Numbered from the stretch's first letter, positions 1 to 9,197 are shown. The stretch is DNA of 64,000 nucleotides from JAEULH01 sp963805915 (GCA_963805915.1 CAWDWD010000021.1:124001-188000); one strand, 5' to 3'. Made by a program: numbers and translations. Notes: a model not told the origin generated them from the letters alone.

Positions 1-141
1 GCGGGTCGCTTGCTTTGTTATCGCAGTCTGTTGCCTCTTCGCTTCCGCCGCCGCGTAGCCCCGTGCACGGCTGGTCGCCGCGTTGGCGCCGCTCAACCAC
101 ATGCTCATGAAGGGGTTCTTCTTCGTCCACGGGTTCGCCAT
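1..141 (-). CDS. Conserved small protein, partial (3' end outside window)
   Basis: The reading frame starts at an ATG on the minus strand (139-141) with AGGAGA about ten bases upstream and stays open to the window edge. The visible 47 residues begin MANPWTKKNPFMSMWLSG and turn alanine/arginine/glutamine rich. This opening resembles short alphaproteobacterial proteins with no assigned function that I half recognise. The C-terminus is missing, so no function is assigned. It lies upstream of, and is read in the same direction as, the CsbD gene. Confidence 0.6.
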   Translation of the reverse strand, partial: MANPWTKKNPFMSMWLSGANAATSRARGYAAAEAKRQQTAITKQATR

Positions 142-247
142 TTGCGAGGTCTCCTACGATCACGCGGCGGGAAATGCCAACAGCCGCGGCCGCGTTTAGT
201 CAGCGCACCGCCGCGGCCATCCGCGTCAGGAAGGGCGCACACCGCTA

Positions 248-445
248 CTAGATCTTGCGCTCCCACTCGGAGATCTGCTTCTCGGCCTCTTCCTTGCCGA
301 TGCCGTAGCGTTCCTGAACCTTGCCGACGAGGTTATCGCGATGGCCCTTAGCCTGCTCAAGGTCGTCGTCGGTGAGCTTGCCCCACTGCGTTCGCATGGT
401 GCCCTTGAATTGCTTCCAGTTGCCGCTGATCTGATCCCAGTTCAT
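248..445 (-). CDS. CsbD family stress protein, copy 1
   Basis: This 65-residue hydrophilic protein opens MNWDQISGNWKQFKG and continues with the GKLTDDDL and VQERYG..KEEAEKQ blocks typical of CsbD, a family of small general-stress proteins of unknown biochemistry. An upstream in-frame start exists, but the ATG at 443-445 follows GGAG at good spacing and matches the family start. A second copy at 31826-32023 differs at only four residues, so the pair looks like a fairly recent duplication. The protein is probably cytoplasmic and stress induced, by family analogy only. Confidence 0.9.
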   Translation of the reverse strand: MNWDQISGNWKQFKGTMRTQWGKLTDDDLEQAKGHRDNLVGKVQERYGIGKEEAEKQISEWERKI

Positions 446-743
446 CGCTGTAACTCCATGTGGCCATCGAGTGTACGCCAACCGTATCGACTCGCGGTAA
501 GGGCCATTTGATTGATAGCGTACCCGTTTTCGCCGGCCGAGACGACCTTATTCCCCTTCATTCTCATGTCGAGCACGGTAGGCGCGCCGCAGGGCACTAC
601 CGCCAGGCGCGCATGGAGCCGACGGCTGAATGCGCGCTCGTTATCGGCGCGACGCCCGAGGGCAAGAACGGACCATCGGCTTTCACCGAGCCGTCCCGAT
701 AAGTCCGACAGGCTGCTGGGCCGCCGCGCCCGCCAAAACGCGA

Positions 744-2063
744 TCACGAACCGCCGAAGGCCGACGGCGGTTCGCTGATCACGTGGCTGCCGCGCCGGTC
801 GACCTCGAGAACGGCGAGACCGCGTTCGGCTACTCCGTCGCTGCCAAAGCGAAAAATGCCGTCGCGGCCGAGGAAGCCCTTGGGATCGGAAATCGCCTGG
901 TCGTTGAACCGGTCGATGTCGGGGCTGCGTCCGAGCACGGCGGCGAGCGCGGCGGCGTCATAGGCAAGCGTCGCCAGGCGCGGAGGCCGCTCGCCGAAGG
1001 CTTGGCTGTACTGGGTCTCGAACGCTTCGCGATAGCTCGGCGCCGGCGCGGCGAACCAGCCCCCGACCAGCGCCGGCTCGCTGCCGACGTTCGGGTCGTC
1101 CCAGGCACCTGTGCCGAGGATCCGCACGTTCGGCGGCTGAAGACCGTGCACCGGCAATTGCGCGCCGATCGCGCGAAGGCGATCGCCGCCGTCGGCGACC
1201 AACAAGGCGTCGAACGGCGGACCGCCCGCCTGGGCGCGGCCGACGATTCCGCCCTGGGACAGGAGCGAGCCGCCACCTCCCCGTGTCACGCCCTCGACCG
1301 CCGGGCCAAAGTCGCGCGCTCCCGGATCATAGAACTGGATCCGGGCAAGCGAGACGCCGAGCGCCGGGGCGGCTTCCTTCGCCGCGCCGACGACGGCGTT
1401 GCCGTAGGCGTCCTGGGGACCGAGAACGGCGACGCGCCTTAAGCCATTGTTGGCGGCATAGCCGAGCACGCGCCGGACTTCGGCTTCGGGCGTGAACCCG
1501 AGCACGTAAACATCAGGCCCGGCGACCGTCCGATCGCTCGAAAAAGCGATTACGGGCACGCGCGCGCCGCCGGCTATTGGCGTAACCGCGCGCACCGAGG
1601 CCGCGAGCAGCGGGCCGAGAAAGAGGGTAACGCCGTCGGCGAGCGCGGTCTGCGCGGCGGCGGCGGCTCCCTCCGGCGTGCCGGCGGTGTCATAGGGCAG
1701 CAGCTCGAATTGGCGGTCGCCGAGATCGAAGACCGCAAGTTCGGCGGCGTTTAACATCGCCTTGGCGAGGTTCGCTTGCGGGCCGCTCAACGGCAGGAGG
1801 ATACCCACCCGGACCGCGTCGGGCGACGGCGGCGGCGGCCCGCCGAGGCGGGCGCCCACCGGAACCGGATAGATCAGCCCCGAGTCGCCCTGCCCCATTC
1901 CCGAGCCGATTGTCGAATTGCCCACCGAGCGTGGTTGCTTCCCCTCGCCGAATTCCAAATGATTGCAGCCGGCCACGAGGAGGGCGAGGACCAGCCATGG
2001 CGCGAAAAAGAACGAGCGGAAACAGCGATACGCGGAAGCCATGGCGCGCGAGCGATCCCTCAA
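744..2063 (-). CDS. LpoA-like penicillin-binding protein activator lipoprotein
   Basis: This 439-residue protein has an N-terminal signal segment and a lipobox LLVAGC with the lipidated Cys at about residue 33. A Pro/Gly-rich linker follows, then a type I periplasmic-binding fold starting near VGILLPLSG (about residue 88). This matches the LpoA/YraM-like lipoproteins that help penicillin-binding proteins or act as amino-acid-binding-like sensors. It is divergent from rsmI-yraN, the same neighbourhood as lpoA-rsmI-yraN in other proteobacteria, which supports the call. Its 5' end overlaps the chosen rsmI start, so one of the two starts may be shorter. Function in this organism is inferred from family and context. 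Confidence 0.8.
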   Translation of the reverse strand: MRDRSRAMASAYRCFRSFFFAPWLVLALLVAGCNHLEFGEGKQPRSVGNSTIGSGMGQGDSGLIYPVPVGARLGGPPPPSPDAVRVGILLPLSGPQANLAKAMLNAAELAVFDLGDRQFELLPYDTAGTPEGAAAAAQTALADGVTLFLGPLLAASVRAVTPIAGGARVPVIAFSSDRTVAGPDVYVLGFTPEAEVRRVLGYAANNGLRRVAVLGPQDAYGNAVVGAAKEAAPALGVSLARIQFYDPGARDFGPAVEGVTRGGGGSLLSQGGIVGRAQAGGPPFDALLVADGGDRLRAIGAQLPVHGLQPPNVRILGTGAWDDPNVGSEPALVGGWFAAPAPSYREAFETQYSQAFGERPPRLATLAYDAAALAAVLGRSPDIDRFNDQAISDPKGFLGRDGIFRFGSDGVAERGLAVLEVDRRGSHVISEPPSAFGGS

Positions 2064-3016
2064 GCAGCAAAAAAACTCATCAACATACGCAGCCTACCGA
2101 TAGGGCCGGCGCGAGTAAACGGCCAGAACAAAGCCTAGAGAAAAGCAATTCGGAGGCGCGCCCGCCAGCCGGGCTTTACCTCGTCGCGACGCCGATCGGC
2201 AATGCCGCGGACATCACGCTACGGGCTCTCAATGTGCTTCGCGGCGCGGCGGTGATCGCCTGCGAGGATACCCGGACGACGGCGAAGCTGCTCGCGATCC
2301 ACGCCATCACGACGCCGCTTACCGCCTATCACGACCATAACGCCCGAAGCGCCGGGCCCGCGCTGATCGAGCGCGTGCGCCGGGGCGATGCCGTTGCCTT
2401 GGTCAGCGACGCCGGAACGCCGCTGGTATCCGATCCCGGATATCGGCTGGTGCGCGCGTGCATCGACGATGGGCTCGACGTTGTGCCCATTCCCGGTCCG
2501 TCCTCGGTGCTGGCGGCGCTGTCGGTGTCGGGGCTGCCGAGCGATCGTTTCCTGTTTGCCGGGTTCGCGCCGCCGCGCCATGCCGCGCGAACCCGCTTTT
2601 TCGCCGGGCTCGCCGGCATCGAGGCGAGCCTGGTGATCATGGAATCGCCGCGCCGCTTGGCCGATGCGTTAGCCGACATGGTGGAAGCCTTCGGGCCGCG
2701 GGAGGCCGCCGTCTGCCGCGAGCTGACGAAGCTGTTCGAGGAAACCCGGCGCGGCCCGCTGCCGTCCTTGGCCGAGTTCTATCGAGAGACGGGGCCGCCC
2801 AAGGGCGAAGTGACGGTCGTCATTGCCCCGCCGGCGAAAAAAGCGGCGATGTCCGACGGCGAGCTGGACGCGTGTCTTGACGCCGCCTTGGACGGAGGCG
2901 AGAGCATCCGTTCCGCGGTCGCGCGTGTTGCCGCGCAAAGCGGCCGGTCCCGGTGGGACGTCTATGACCGGGCGCTGCAACGGCGCGGCGACAATCGGGG
3001 CACGAAAGATCCATGA
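1997..3016 (+). CDS. rsmI: 16S rRNA (cytidine-1402-2'-O)-methyltransferase RsmI
   Basis: RsmI 2'-O-methylates C1402 in the decoding centre of 16S rRNA using S-adenosylmethionine. The tetrapyrrole-methylase-like fold is clear: LYLVATPIGNAADITLRAL, ACEDTR, ALVSDAGTPLVSDPGYRL, VVPIPGPSSVLAAL, GFAPPR and GEVTVVIAP follow in order. The core begins about 55 codons after the ATG at 1997, so the protein carries a basic, low-complexity N-terminal extension, or the true start is later. The ATG at 1997 is preceded by GAGGAC. It overlaps the divergent lipoprotein start and is followed by yraN with a 4-base ATGA overlap, indicating translational coupling. Confidence 0.93.
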   Translation: MARKRTSGNSDTRKPWRASDPSSSKKTHQHTQPTDRAGASKRPEQSLEKSNSEARPPAGLYLVATPIGNAADITLRALNVLRGAAVIACEDTRTTAKLLAIHAITTPLTAYHDHNARSAGPALIERVRRGDAVALVSDAGTPLVSDPGYRLVRACIDDGLDVVPIPGPSSVLAALSVSGLPSDRFLFAGFAPPRHAARTRFFAGLAGIEASLVIMESPRRLADALADMVEAFGPREAAVCRELTKLFEETRRGPLPSLAEFYRETGPPKGEVTVVIAPPAKKAAMSDGELDACLDAALDGGESIRSAVARVAAQSGRSRWDVYDRALQRRGDNRGTKDP

Positions 3017-3429
3017 ACAAGCCATCGTCTAAATACCGCGCCTGGCGCTACGGCCAGACGGCGGAAACGCTGTGCGCGTGGTGGCTGCGCGTTCGCGGAT
3101 ATACGATCGTCGCGCGGCAGTTCCGTGTGCCCGCGGGCGAAATCGATATCGTCGCCCGGCGCGGCCGGGTGATCGCGTTCGTCGAGGTCAAGGCCCGCGA
3201 CCAGGGCGCGGCGCTGGAGGCGCTGCGGCCGCGCCAGCGCCGGCGGATCGTCCGCGCGGCCGAGGCTTTCCTTCAGCGCAACCCGGCGCTCGCCCGGCTC
3301 GACGCGCGCTTCGATGTGATGTCGGTGGAACGCTGGCGGCCGCCGCGTCATCTTGCCAATGCTTGGCGTGTCGACGACGAGCCCGTTACCGGCATGCGGG
3401 CCGGCGTTCCGCGATGGTCGCGGCATTGA
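3013..3429 (+). CDS. yraN: YraN/UPF0102 family putative endonuclease
   Basis: At 138 residues this is the usual length for UPF0102 proteins, which have a PD-(D/E)XK nuclease-like fold. The signature is present: RGYTIVARQFRVPAGEIDIVARRG followed shortly by IAFVEVKAR, giving the E..D..ExK active-site pattern around residues 42-62. It overlaps the rsmI stop by four bases. The cellular role of YraN is not settled; links to DNA uptake or recombination come from the fold only. Confidence 0.9.
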   Translation: MNKPSSKYRAWRYGQTAETLCAWWLRVRGYTIVARQFRVPAGEIDIVARRGRVIAFVEVKARDQGAALEALRPRQRRRIVRAAEAFLQRNPALARLDARFDVMSVERWRPPRHLANAWRVDDEPVTGMRAGVPRWSRH

Positions 3430-3504
3430 TTTTGGGGGCGGTGTGGCGTTAATGGCGCGGCGGGCCGGCGCCCGCGCGGTTGAGGCAAATCGGAGGAAGC
3501 GGCA

Positions 3505-4455
3505 ATGAGCCTGACGGTGGCGATCCAGATGGATCCGATCGAGTCCATCAACATCGATACCGACTCGACGTTCGTCCTCGCCCTCGAGGCGCAGCGCCGC
3601 GGCCACCGGCTTTACCATTACCTGCCGCAGGACCTCTCGTTCGCCGCAGGCAAGGTGGTCGCGCTGATCCGCCCGCTCGAGGTTCGCCGCGAGCGTGGCG
3701 CGCATTACACCTTGGGAAGCGCCGAGATGGCCGACCTCGGGGGCTTCGATATGGTGCTGATGCGCCAGGACCCGCCATTCGACATGGCCTACATTACCGC
3801 GACCCACCTCCTCGAGCACATCCACCCGAAAACATATGTCGTTAACGACCCGGTCTCGGTGCGCAACGCGCCGGAAAAGCTGTTCGTCGCCAATTTCCCC
3901 GAGCTCATGCCGCCGACCCTGATCAGCAGCGACCGCGCCCAAATCAAGTCATTCCGCGCCGAGCACAAGGACATCATCATCAAACCGTTGTTCGGGAGCG
4001 GCGGCGCCGGCGTCTTCCACGTCGGTCCCGAGGACGACAATCTCAACGCGCTGCTCGAAATCTTCACCCAGCTCTACCGCGAGCCGGTGGTCGTCCAGCG
4101 CTACCTGCCCGAGATCCGCCAGGGCGACAAACGCATCATCCTCGTCGACGGCAAGGCCGCGGGCGGGGTGACCCGGGTGCCGCAGGCGGGCGAGGCGCGG
4201 GCCAATCTCCATGCCGGCGCACGCGGCGAAAAGACCACGCTGACGCGCCGCGACCGCGAGATCTGCGAGGCCATAGGCCCGGAGCTGAGGGCGCGCGGGC
4301 TGATCTTTACCGGCATTGACGTCATCGGCGACTACCTCACCGAGATCAATGTGACCTCGCCCACCGGCGTCCAGGAGATCAACGCCTTCGATGCGACCGT
4401 CATCGAGGCCGACCTGTGGGACGCCTTCGAATCGCGCTACCACGCGGGCCGATAA
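3505..4455 (+). CDS. gshB: Glutathione synthase
   Basis: The 316-residue protein ligates glycine to gamma-glutamylcysteine with ATP to form glutathione in the cytoplasm. It has the prokaryotic GshB N-terminal domain (IQMDPIESINIDTDST) and an ATP-grasp domain with KPLFGSGGAGVF at about residue 160 and EINVTSPTG at about residue 280. The start follows a CGGAGG-type ribosome binding site. It follows yraN after about 75 bases and is probably in the same transcription unit. Confidence 0.96.
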   Translation: MSLTVAIQMDPIESINIDTDSTFVLALEAQRRGHRLYHYLPQDLSFAAGKVVALIRPLEVRRERGAHYTLGSAEMADLGGFDMVLMRQDPPFDMAYITATHLLEHIHPKTYVVNDPVSVRNAPEKLFVANFPELMPPTLISSDRAQIKSFRAEHKDIIIKPLFGSGGAGVFHVGPEDDNLNALLEIFTQLYREPVVVQRYLPEIRQGDKRIILVDGKAAGGVTRVPQAGEARANLHAGARGEKTTLTRRDREICEAIGPELRARGLIFTGIDVIGDYLTEINVTSPTGVQEINAFDATVIEADLWDAFESRYHAGR

Positions 4456-4557
4456 AGGGCCGCCGTACGGTTGCGGTCTTCGGAATTCTGATCGTCTTAG
4501 TTGTATTTGACGCCGCCGTCGGGTAGGATGGTCCCGTAATTTTGGACGGGAGGCGGG

Positions 4558-6093
4558 ATGACCGCGCGCGTGGCGACCGTGGCGTATGCCGGCATCGATG
4601 TTCTCGATATCGATGTCCAGGTGCAGATGGCACACGGGCTGCCGTCGTTCGCCATCGTCGGCCTGCCCGACAAGGCGGTGGCGGAAAGCCGCGAACGCGT
4701 CCGCGCGGCGCTGTTCGCCATGGGCCTGGCCCTGCCGCCGAAGCGGATCACCGTCAACCTTGCGCCCGCCGATCTGGCCAAGGAAGGCAGCCATTTCGAC
4801 CTGCCGATCGCGCTTGGCCTTTTGACGGTCATGGGCGCGATGGCGGAGGACGCGATCTCCGGCTGCCTCGCGCTGGGTGAACTCGGGCTCGACGGCGCGC
4901 TCGCCGCGGTTGCCGGCGTGCTGCCGGCCGCCGTCCACGCCAGCGCCAAGGGTCTCACCCTGATCTGCCCGGCGGCCCAGGGCGGCGAGGCGGCGTGGGC
5001 CGCGGGCATCGATGTTCTCGCCCCGCCCTCGCTGCTGGCCCTGGTCAACCACATGAAGGGCACTCAGGTTCTCGTTCCTCCGGCCCCGCGGCTGGAAGAA
5101 GCCGCGGTGCCGTTCCTCGATCTGGCCGACGTCAAGGGTCAGGAAACGGCCAGGAGGGCACTCGAGATCGCCGCCGCCGGCGGCCACAATCTGCTCATGA
5201 GCGGGCCGCCGGGGGCCGGAAAATCCATGCTGGCGGCGCGCCTTGCGGGCATCCTGCCGCCGCTCGATCCCGCCGAGGCGCTTGAAGTCAGCATGATCCA
5301 CAGCGTCGCCGGCGCGCTCAAGACCGGCGGGCTGATCCGCCAGCGGCCGTTCCGCGACCCGCATCATTCGGCGTCGGTCGCCTCGCTGGTCGGCGGTGGC
5401 CTGCGGGCGCGGCCGGGTGAGGTCTCGCTGGCGCACCTGGGTGTTCTCTTTCTCGACGAACTGCCGGAGTTTCAGCGGATCGCGCTCGAAGCCCTGCGCC
5501 AGCCGCTCGAAAGCGGCCGGGCCACCATCGCGCGGGCCAACAGCCACGTCACCTACCCGGCGCGGGTCCAGCTTATCGCCGCGATGAACCCGTGCCGCTG
5601 CGGCCACCTCGACGATCCGGAGCGGGCCTGCGGCCGCGCGCCGCGGTGCGCGCTCGATTACCAGGCTCGCATCTCGGGGCCGCTGTTCGACCGGATCGAT
5701 CTGCATGTCGACGTCGCCGCCCTATCGGCGGGCGAACTCGGCCTGCCGCAACGCGGCGAGCGTTCGGCCGACGTCGCGGCGCGCGTCGCCGCCGCCCGGG
5801 CGGTTCAGCGCCGGCGCTATGGCGCGGCCGGCCACGGCACCGCGGTGCGGACGAACGCGGTGGCCAACGGCGAAGTGCTCGATGCCGTGGCAAGCCCCGA
5901 CCAGGCCGGCCGGCGGCTACTCCACGAGGCGGTCGGGCGGCTGGGGCTGACGGCGCGCGGCTATCATCGGATTCTCAAGGTCGCGCGCACGCTGGCCGAT
6001 CTCGACGGCGCCGACGCCGTCCGCCGCATTCATATCGCCGAAGCACTATCCTATCGCCGCGTCATCCCCGGCCGCGCCCCCGCTCCAGCGTAA
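4558..6093 (+). CDS. comM: YifB/ComM family Mg-chelatase-like AAA+ ATPase
   Basis: This 511-residue protein has an S5-like N-terminal domain (GLPSFAIVGLPDKAVAESRE), a Walker A at about residue 216 (GPPGAGKSMLAARL), a Walker B VLFLDELPEF near 296, and a Cys-rich stretch with AAMNPCRCGH near 343-365. The C-terminal Mg-chelatase-like domain ends LTARGYHRILKVARTLADLDG. ComM is a branch-migration helicase that helps integrate incoming DNA during natural transformation in competent bacteria; whether that holds here is inference. GGGAGG precedes the ATG. Confidence 0.92.
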   Translation: MTARVATVAYAGIDVLDIDVQVQMAHGLPSFAIVGLPDKAVAESRERVRAALFAMGLALPPKRITVNLAPADLAKEGSHFDLPIALGLLTVMGAMAEDAISGCLALGELGLDGALAAVAGVLPAAVHASAKGLTLICPAAQGGEAAWAAGIDVLAPPSLLALVNHMKGTQVLVPPAPRLEEAAVPFLDLADVKGQETARRALEIAAAGGHNLLMSGPPGAGKSMLAARLAGILPPLDPAEALEVSMIHSVAGALKTGGLIRQRPFRDPHHSASVASLVGGGLRARPGEVSLAHLGVLFLDELPEFQRIALEALRQPLESGRATIARANSHVTYPARVQLIAAMNPCRCGHLDDPERACGRAPRCALDYQARISGPLFDRIDLHVDVAALSAGELGLPQRGERSADVAARVAAARAVQRRRYGAAGHGTAVRTNAVANGEVLDAVASPDQAGRRLLHEAVGRLGLTARGYHRILKVARTLADLDGADAVRRIHIAEALSYRRVIPGRAPAPA

Positions 6094-6199
6094 GCGCGGC
6101 GGGTCCGGCGGGCTGTCGGGTACCCGGACTCTTTGCCCGTCAAAGACGCGCGGCCGCGGACGCCCGCGCCGCGCATTTCCGGCTAACTCAGGCTCACTA

Positions 6200-6466
6200 T
6201 TAATTGAGCGCGGTGCGGGAACGCTCGAGCAAGGCCTGGGCGACCATCGCGCCCTGGCGCCACGCTTCGAACAGGCGAATGGCTTCACCGTCGACCTGGT
6301 CGTCGCGGAGCAGTTCGGCCAGGCGGTTCATCGCCGCCATGTCGGAAATGTGGCGGAAACCCATGGCGTAGGTTTCCTCGACGGTCAATCTCTTGGCGGC
6401 ATCGGCTTTCATGGCAGAGACCAGCGTAGAGAAGAAAGATGAACGTTTTGTTGCAGCGCAAGACAT
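6200..6466 (-). CDS. Hypothetical protein
   Basis: An 88-residue frame starting MSCAATKRS with AGGA seven bases upstream. The C-terminal 60 residues look helical (FRHISDMAAMNRLAELL, EAIRLFEAWRQGAMVAQALLERS). A shorter start at 6412 would give 70 residues, and an upstream extension to 6862 is possible but has weak coding character. I do not recognise the family. Confidence 0.5.
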   Translation of the reverse strand: MSCAATKRSSFFSTLVSAMKADAAKRLTVEETYAMGFRHISDMAAMNRLAELLRDDQVDGEAIRLFEAWRQGAMVAQALLERSRTALN

Positions 6467-6991
6467 GCTAAATCCTGCGCGCGGACATGTGGCGGCCGCG
6501 AAGGTCGCACGATCGGGCGTAATGCCATGAGCGGCGGTCAGCGGGGTGCGGCCGACGCTCCCGACATGGGGAGAACGGCGCATGCAAACGCGAGTGTTGA
6601 TGTCAACCGTCATGCGCGGTCGCCGCGCCCAGTGCACCACGGTCGCGAAGTCCACGAACGAGTCCGGCATGGTGGTATCGCCATGGGCCGCGAGACCCGA
6701 TCCGCAATCCTTGCCGGGCGAGCCGGCCGCCGCCGGCTGTCCCGCCGTGGCGCCGCAAAAAGTAACCGCGGCAGCATAGGCTAGACGACGTGTCCGCCTG
6801 AGGACGGGGTGACCCGTCTCGGAGTATGCAGGTATCGAGGGTTGCGCCGGATGGACCGGCACCGAGCCTCATGCATAGGAGATGGGTCATGGACAAAGGT
6901 AGCATTTTTGTGGGTCTGAAAGCTCACAACCAGTCACAACGCAACTGCCCCTGAGGCAACCACGAGAGAGGCAACCACGAGAGGGCTCGAT
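6467..6991. other. 525-base stretch without a convincing gene
   Basis: Open frames exist on both strands. The minus-strand one is continuous with the hypothetical gene at 6200 and contains an AYAAAVTFCGATAGQPAAAG stretch that resembles a signal peptide. None has a clear start signal or recognisable domain. It probably holds promoters for the flanking divergent genes. Confidence 0.4.
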
Positions 6992-7303
6992 ATGAAATTG
7001 GACAGCGATCAAGTGGGCACGATCCGTCACGGCGTCGGCGCCGATCCTATTCCGAATGCGCACGCGGTCATGGCGGACCTGGTCTCGGCATTCGGCGAGC
7101 ACACCTTCTACCTCGACCAAGCCGGGCTCGTCGTTTGGGAGTGGCTCTACGGGCCGGAAGCCGATAACCAGCCGGTTGTCGCGGTCAAGCTCGCGGGCTG
7201 GGCCGACGAGAACAAGACGACTCTGGAGCCGCACGACCCGGAAGTCACCGACACGGTCGTAGAGCTCGCCGGCGGTGGCGCCGGTCGAGTCGTCGTCAGC
7301 TGA
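6992..7303 (+). CDS. Hypothetical protein, acidic, 103 residues
   Basis: Strong GC3 bias and a GAGAGG site eight bases before the ATG support a real gene. The sequence has an HTFYLDQAGLVVWEWLYG core and an acidic, valine-rich C-terminus. There is no signal peptide or membrane segment, and I do not recognise the family. It is the first of three small + strand genes leading to the receiver-PilZ protein. Confidence 0.7.
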   Translation: MKLDSDQVGTIRHGVGADPIPNAHAVMADLVSAFGEHTFYLDQAGLVVWEWLYGPEADNQPVVAVKLAGWADENKTTLEPHDPEVTDTVVELAGGGAGRVVVS

Positions 7304-7458
7304 CGGATTCAGCTGACGGCCGGGGTGGGAGCGTTAGCGGGGGTTGAGCGTTAGTGTTGTGCGCGTATCGACGATCACGTACGCGGCATTGGACTCCGCC
7401 CGTTGTCCTCTCTGCGCGGAGGGCTGCGGCGAGTGGTCATGGGCAAACGGAGGCGACC

Positions 7459-7659
7459 TTGAAAACAAATGCTGATCTTGCGGCGCGACTTTTGCGCGAG
7501 GCGGCCTTCATCTACCGCACGCTTGGGCAGGGGGACAATGCCGACCGGAGGCGAATGATGGAGTTCGCGGATCTTTACGAGAAAGTGGCGGATCAGTTGG
7601 AGCGCAATCCGAACGCCTCGTTCGTGGGCGCCGTCGAGCGGGCGGACGTGGACGACTAG
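7459..7659 (+). CDS. Hypothetical helical protein, TTG start
   Basis: The TTG at 7459 is preceded by CGGAGG at good spacing and gives a 66-residue protein: ADLAARLLREAAFIYRTL, then MMEFADLYEKVADQLERNP. Both halves look amphipathic-helical. Short proteins of this flavour occur in Rhodospirillales without assigned function. An earlier in-frame start lacks a ribosome binding site. Confidence 0.65.
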   Translation: MKTNADLAARLLREAAFIYRTLGQGDNADRRRMMEFADLYEKVADQLERNPNASFVGAVERADVDD

Positions 7660-7784
7660 CACCGCTCGGCTCCGGAGGCCGCGAGCCAGCGAGCCCGCGG
7701 AGCGGTATTAATCGTTTATTGAGCGATGGGCGTCAGAATCCCTTGGATCGGACTTTCTCCGGACACAGGGCGAGGACGCTGACG

Positions 7785-8375
7785 TTGCGTATCCTGCAAG
7801 TCGAAGGCAACCGGGACTTGGCGCTAGCCGGGGAGCGGCTTTTCACGTCCGCCGGGTCCTCGTGCAAAACCGTTGGCAGCGGTCGTGAATGCATTGAGCA
7901 CGCGCGGGTCGAGGACTTCGACATGATCCTTCTCGCGTTCGCGCTGCCGGACATGAATGGGAGTGACGTGCTTGTGAAGCTCGATGCCATGGGCATCGGC
8001 GCGCCCGCGATTGTGCGGATGCGGCACCAGACCCTCAACGAGGTCTACGCCGAGACCGTGAAGCTCATCGCGGCCGCCGCGGGCCAGATCGAGACCCGGC
8101 CGGCGAAGGTCGCCGAGGGCGACGGCAACACTCAGCGCGACAGCCAGCGCCACAAGCTCCTCAAGGCCGGCCAGATCGTTTATCGCGACGCTCGCTGCGT
8201 CATGGATTGCACCATCGTCAATGTGTCGGCGAGCGGTGCCTGTATCCAGCCCGCGGGCGCGTTCGACGACCGCGGCCCATTCACGTTGAAGATCACCCAT
8301 GGACCAACGCGCCACTGCGAAGTCCGCTGGCGCCGCGGCGGGAAACTCGGCGTGCGGTTTATTCAGCAGACGTAG
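7785..8375 (+). CDS. Degenerate CtrA-type receiver domain fused to a PilZ domain
   Basis: Starting at the TTG at 7785 (GAGGAC eight bases upstream) the protein begins (M)RILQVEGN, which aligns residue for residue with CtrA-type receivers (MRVLLIEDD). Residue 51, the phosphoacceptor Asp in CtrA, is Ala here (FDMILLAFALPDMNG), and the acidic pair at 8-9 is Gly-Asn, so the domain should not be phosphorylated. The C-terminal part has a PilZ-like core: RHKLLKAGQIVYRD, then NVSASGACI (NxSxxG) and CEVRWRRGGKLGVRF. The RxxxR part of the c-di-GMP motif is incomplete. An alternative TTG at 7719 lacks a ribosome binding site. It is likely a phosphorylation-independent adaptor or c-di-GMP-related sensor (inference). 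Confidence 0.8.
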   Translation: MRILQVEGNRDLALAGERLFTSAGSSCKTVGSGRECIEHARVEDFDMILLAFALPDMNGSDVLVKLDAMGIGAPAIVRMRHQTLNEVYAETVKLIAAAAGQIETRPAKVAEGDGNTQRDSQRHKLLKAGQIVYRDARCVMDCTIVNVSASGACIQPAGAFDDRGPFTLKITHGPTRHCEVRWRRGGKLGVRFIQQT

Positions 8376-8390
8376 GCCAGAGTCCGCTAG

Positions 8391-9197
8391 CTAGCGAAGG
8401 GCGACAAGCAGAATCAGCATCAGCGTGCCGATCACGATGCGGTACCAGCCGAACACGGCGAAGCCGTGACGACCGACGAAGCCGACGAAGGTGCGAACAA
8501 CGACTAGAGCGGAGAAGAACGCGGCGACGAAGCCGATCGCAATGAGCTGGGCGTCGTCCATGGTGAGCAAAGCGCGGTTCTTGTACAGGTCCAGCGCCGA
8601 GGCGCCGAGCATTGTCGGGATCGCCAGGAAAAACGAAAATTCAGCGGCGGCGCGCCGGTCGACGCCAAGCAGGAGCGCGCCGACGATGGTCGCGCCGGCC
8701 CGCGAAACGCCGGGAATCATCGAGAGAACCTGGAAGAAGCCGATCTTTACCGCGAGCGCGGACGAGAAGTCCTCGACCTCGAAGGTACGCGGTTTGCCGA
8801 CGCGCGGTTCGACCCACAGCAGGATGACGCCGCCGACGATCAGCGCGACGCTGACGACCCACGGCGAAAACAACACGGCCTTGATGAAGTCATGGGCAAA
8901 CAGGCCGATGACCGCGGCGGGCAGGACCGCCAGGACCACCGCGGCGGCAAACCGCCGGGAGGCCGGGTCTTCATGCAGTGTCAACAACACGCGGGCGAGC
9001 CGGGGGAAAAACCCGACAACGACGGCGAGGATTGCGCCGAGCTGAATGACCACCTCGAAAACCGAACTGCTTGGCCCCTCGAAACCAAGCAGGTCGCCGA
9101 CAAGAATCAGGTGGCCGGTCGAAGAAACCGGCAGAAACTCTGTCAGCCCCTCGATGATGCCCAGGAAAATGGCCTGGAGTGCAAGCGTGGTATCCAT
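8391..9197 (-). CDS. uppP: Undecaprenyl-diphosphatase
   Basis: This 268-residue polytopic membrane protein removes a phosphate from undecaprenyl diphosphate, recycling the lipid carrier for peptidoglycan and surface glycans. Both family signatures are present: EGLTEFLPVSSTGHLILVG near residue 15 and SMIPGVSRAGATIVGALLLG near residue 160. Multiple hydrophobic segments fill the rest. The start at 9197 and the length match BacA/UppP. It is transcribed alone, convergent with the receiver-PilZ gene. Confidence 0.96.
   Translation of the reverse strand: MDTTLALQAIFLGIIEGLTEFLPVSSTGHLILVGDLLGFEGPSSSVFEVVIQLGAILAVVVGFFPRLARVLLTLHEDPASRRFAAAVVLAVLPAAVIGLFAHDFIKAVLFSPWVVSVALIVGGVILLWVEPRVGKPRTFEVEDFSSALAVKIGFFQVLSMIPGVSRAGATIVGALLLGVDRRAAAEFSFFLAIPTMLGASALDLYKNRALLTMDDAQLIAIGFVAAFFSALVVVRTFVGFVGRHGFAVFGWYRIVIGTLMLILLVALR

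Noticed and set aside
460..702. Plus-strand frame between csbD and the LpoA-like gene
   Set aside because: No ribosome binding site or recognisable sequence; treated as intergenic.
3949..5706. Long minus-strand open frame (585 codons) across gshB and comM
   Set aside because: It is the antisense shadow of two well-supported genes in high-GC DNA, is Arg/Gln rich and has no domain.
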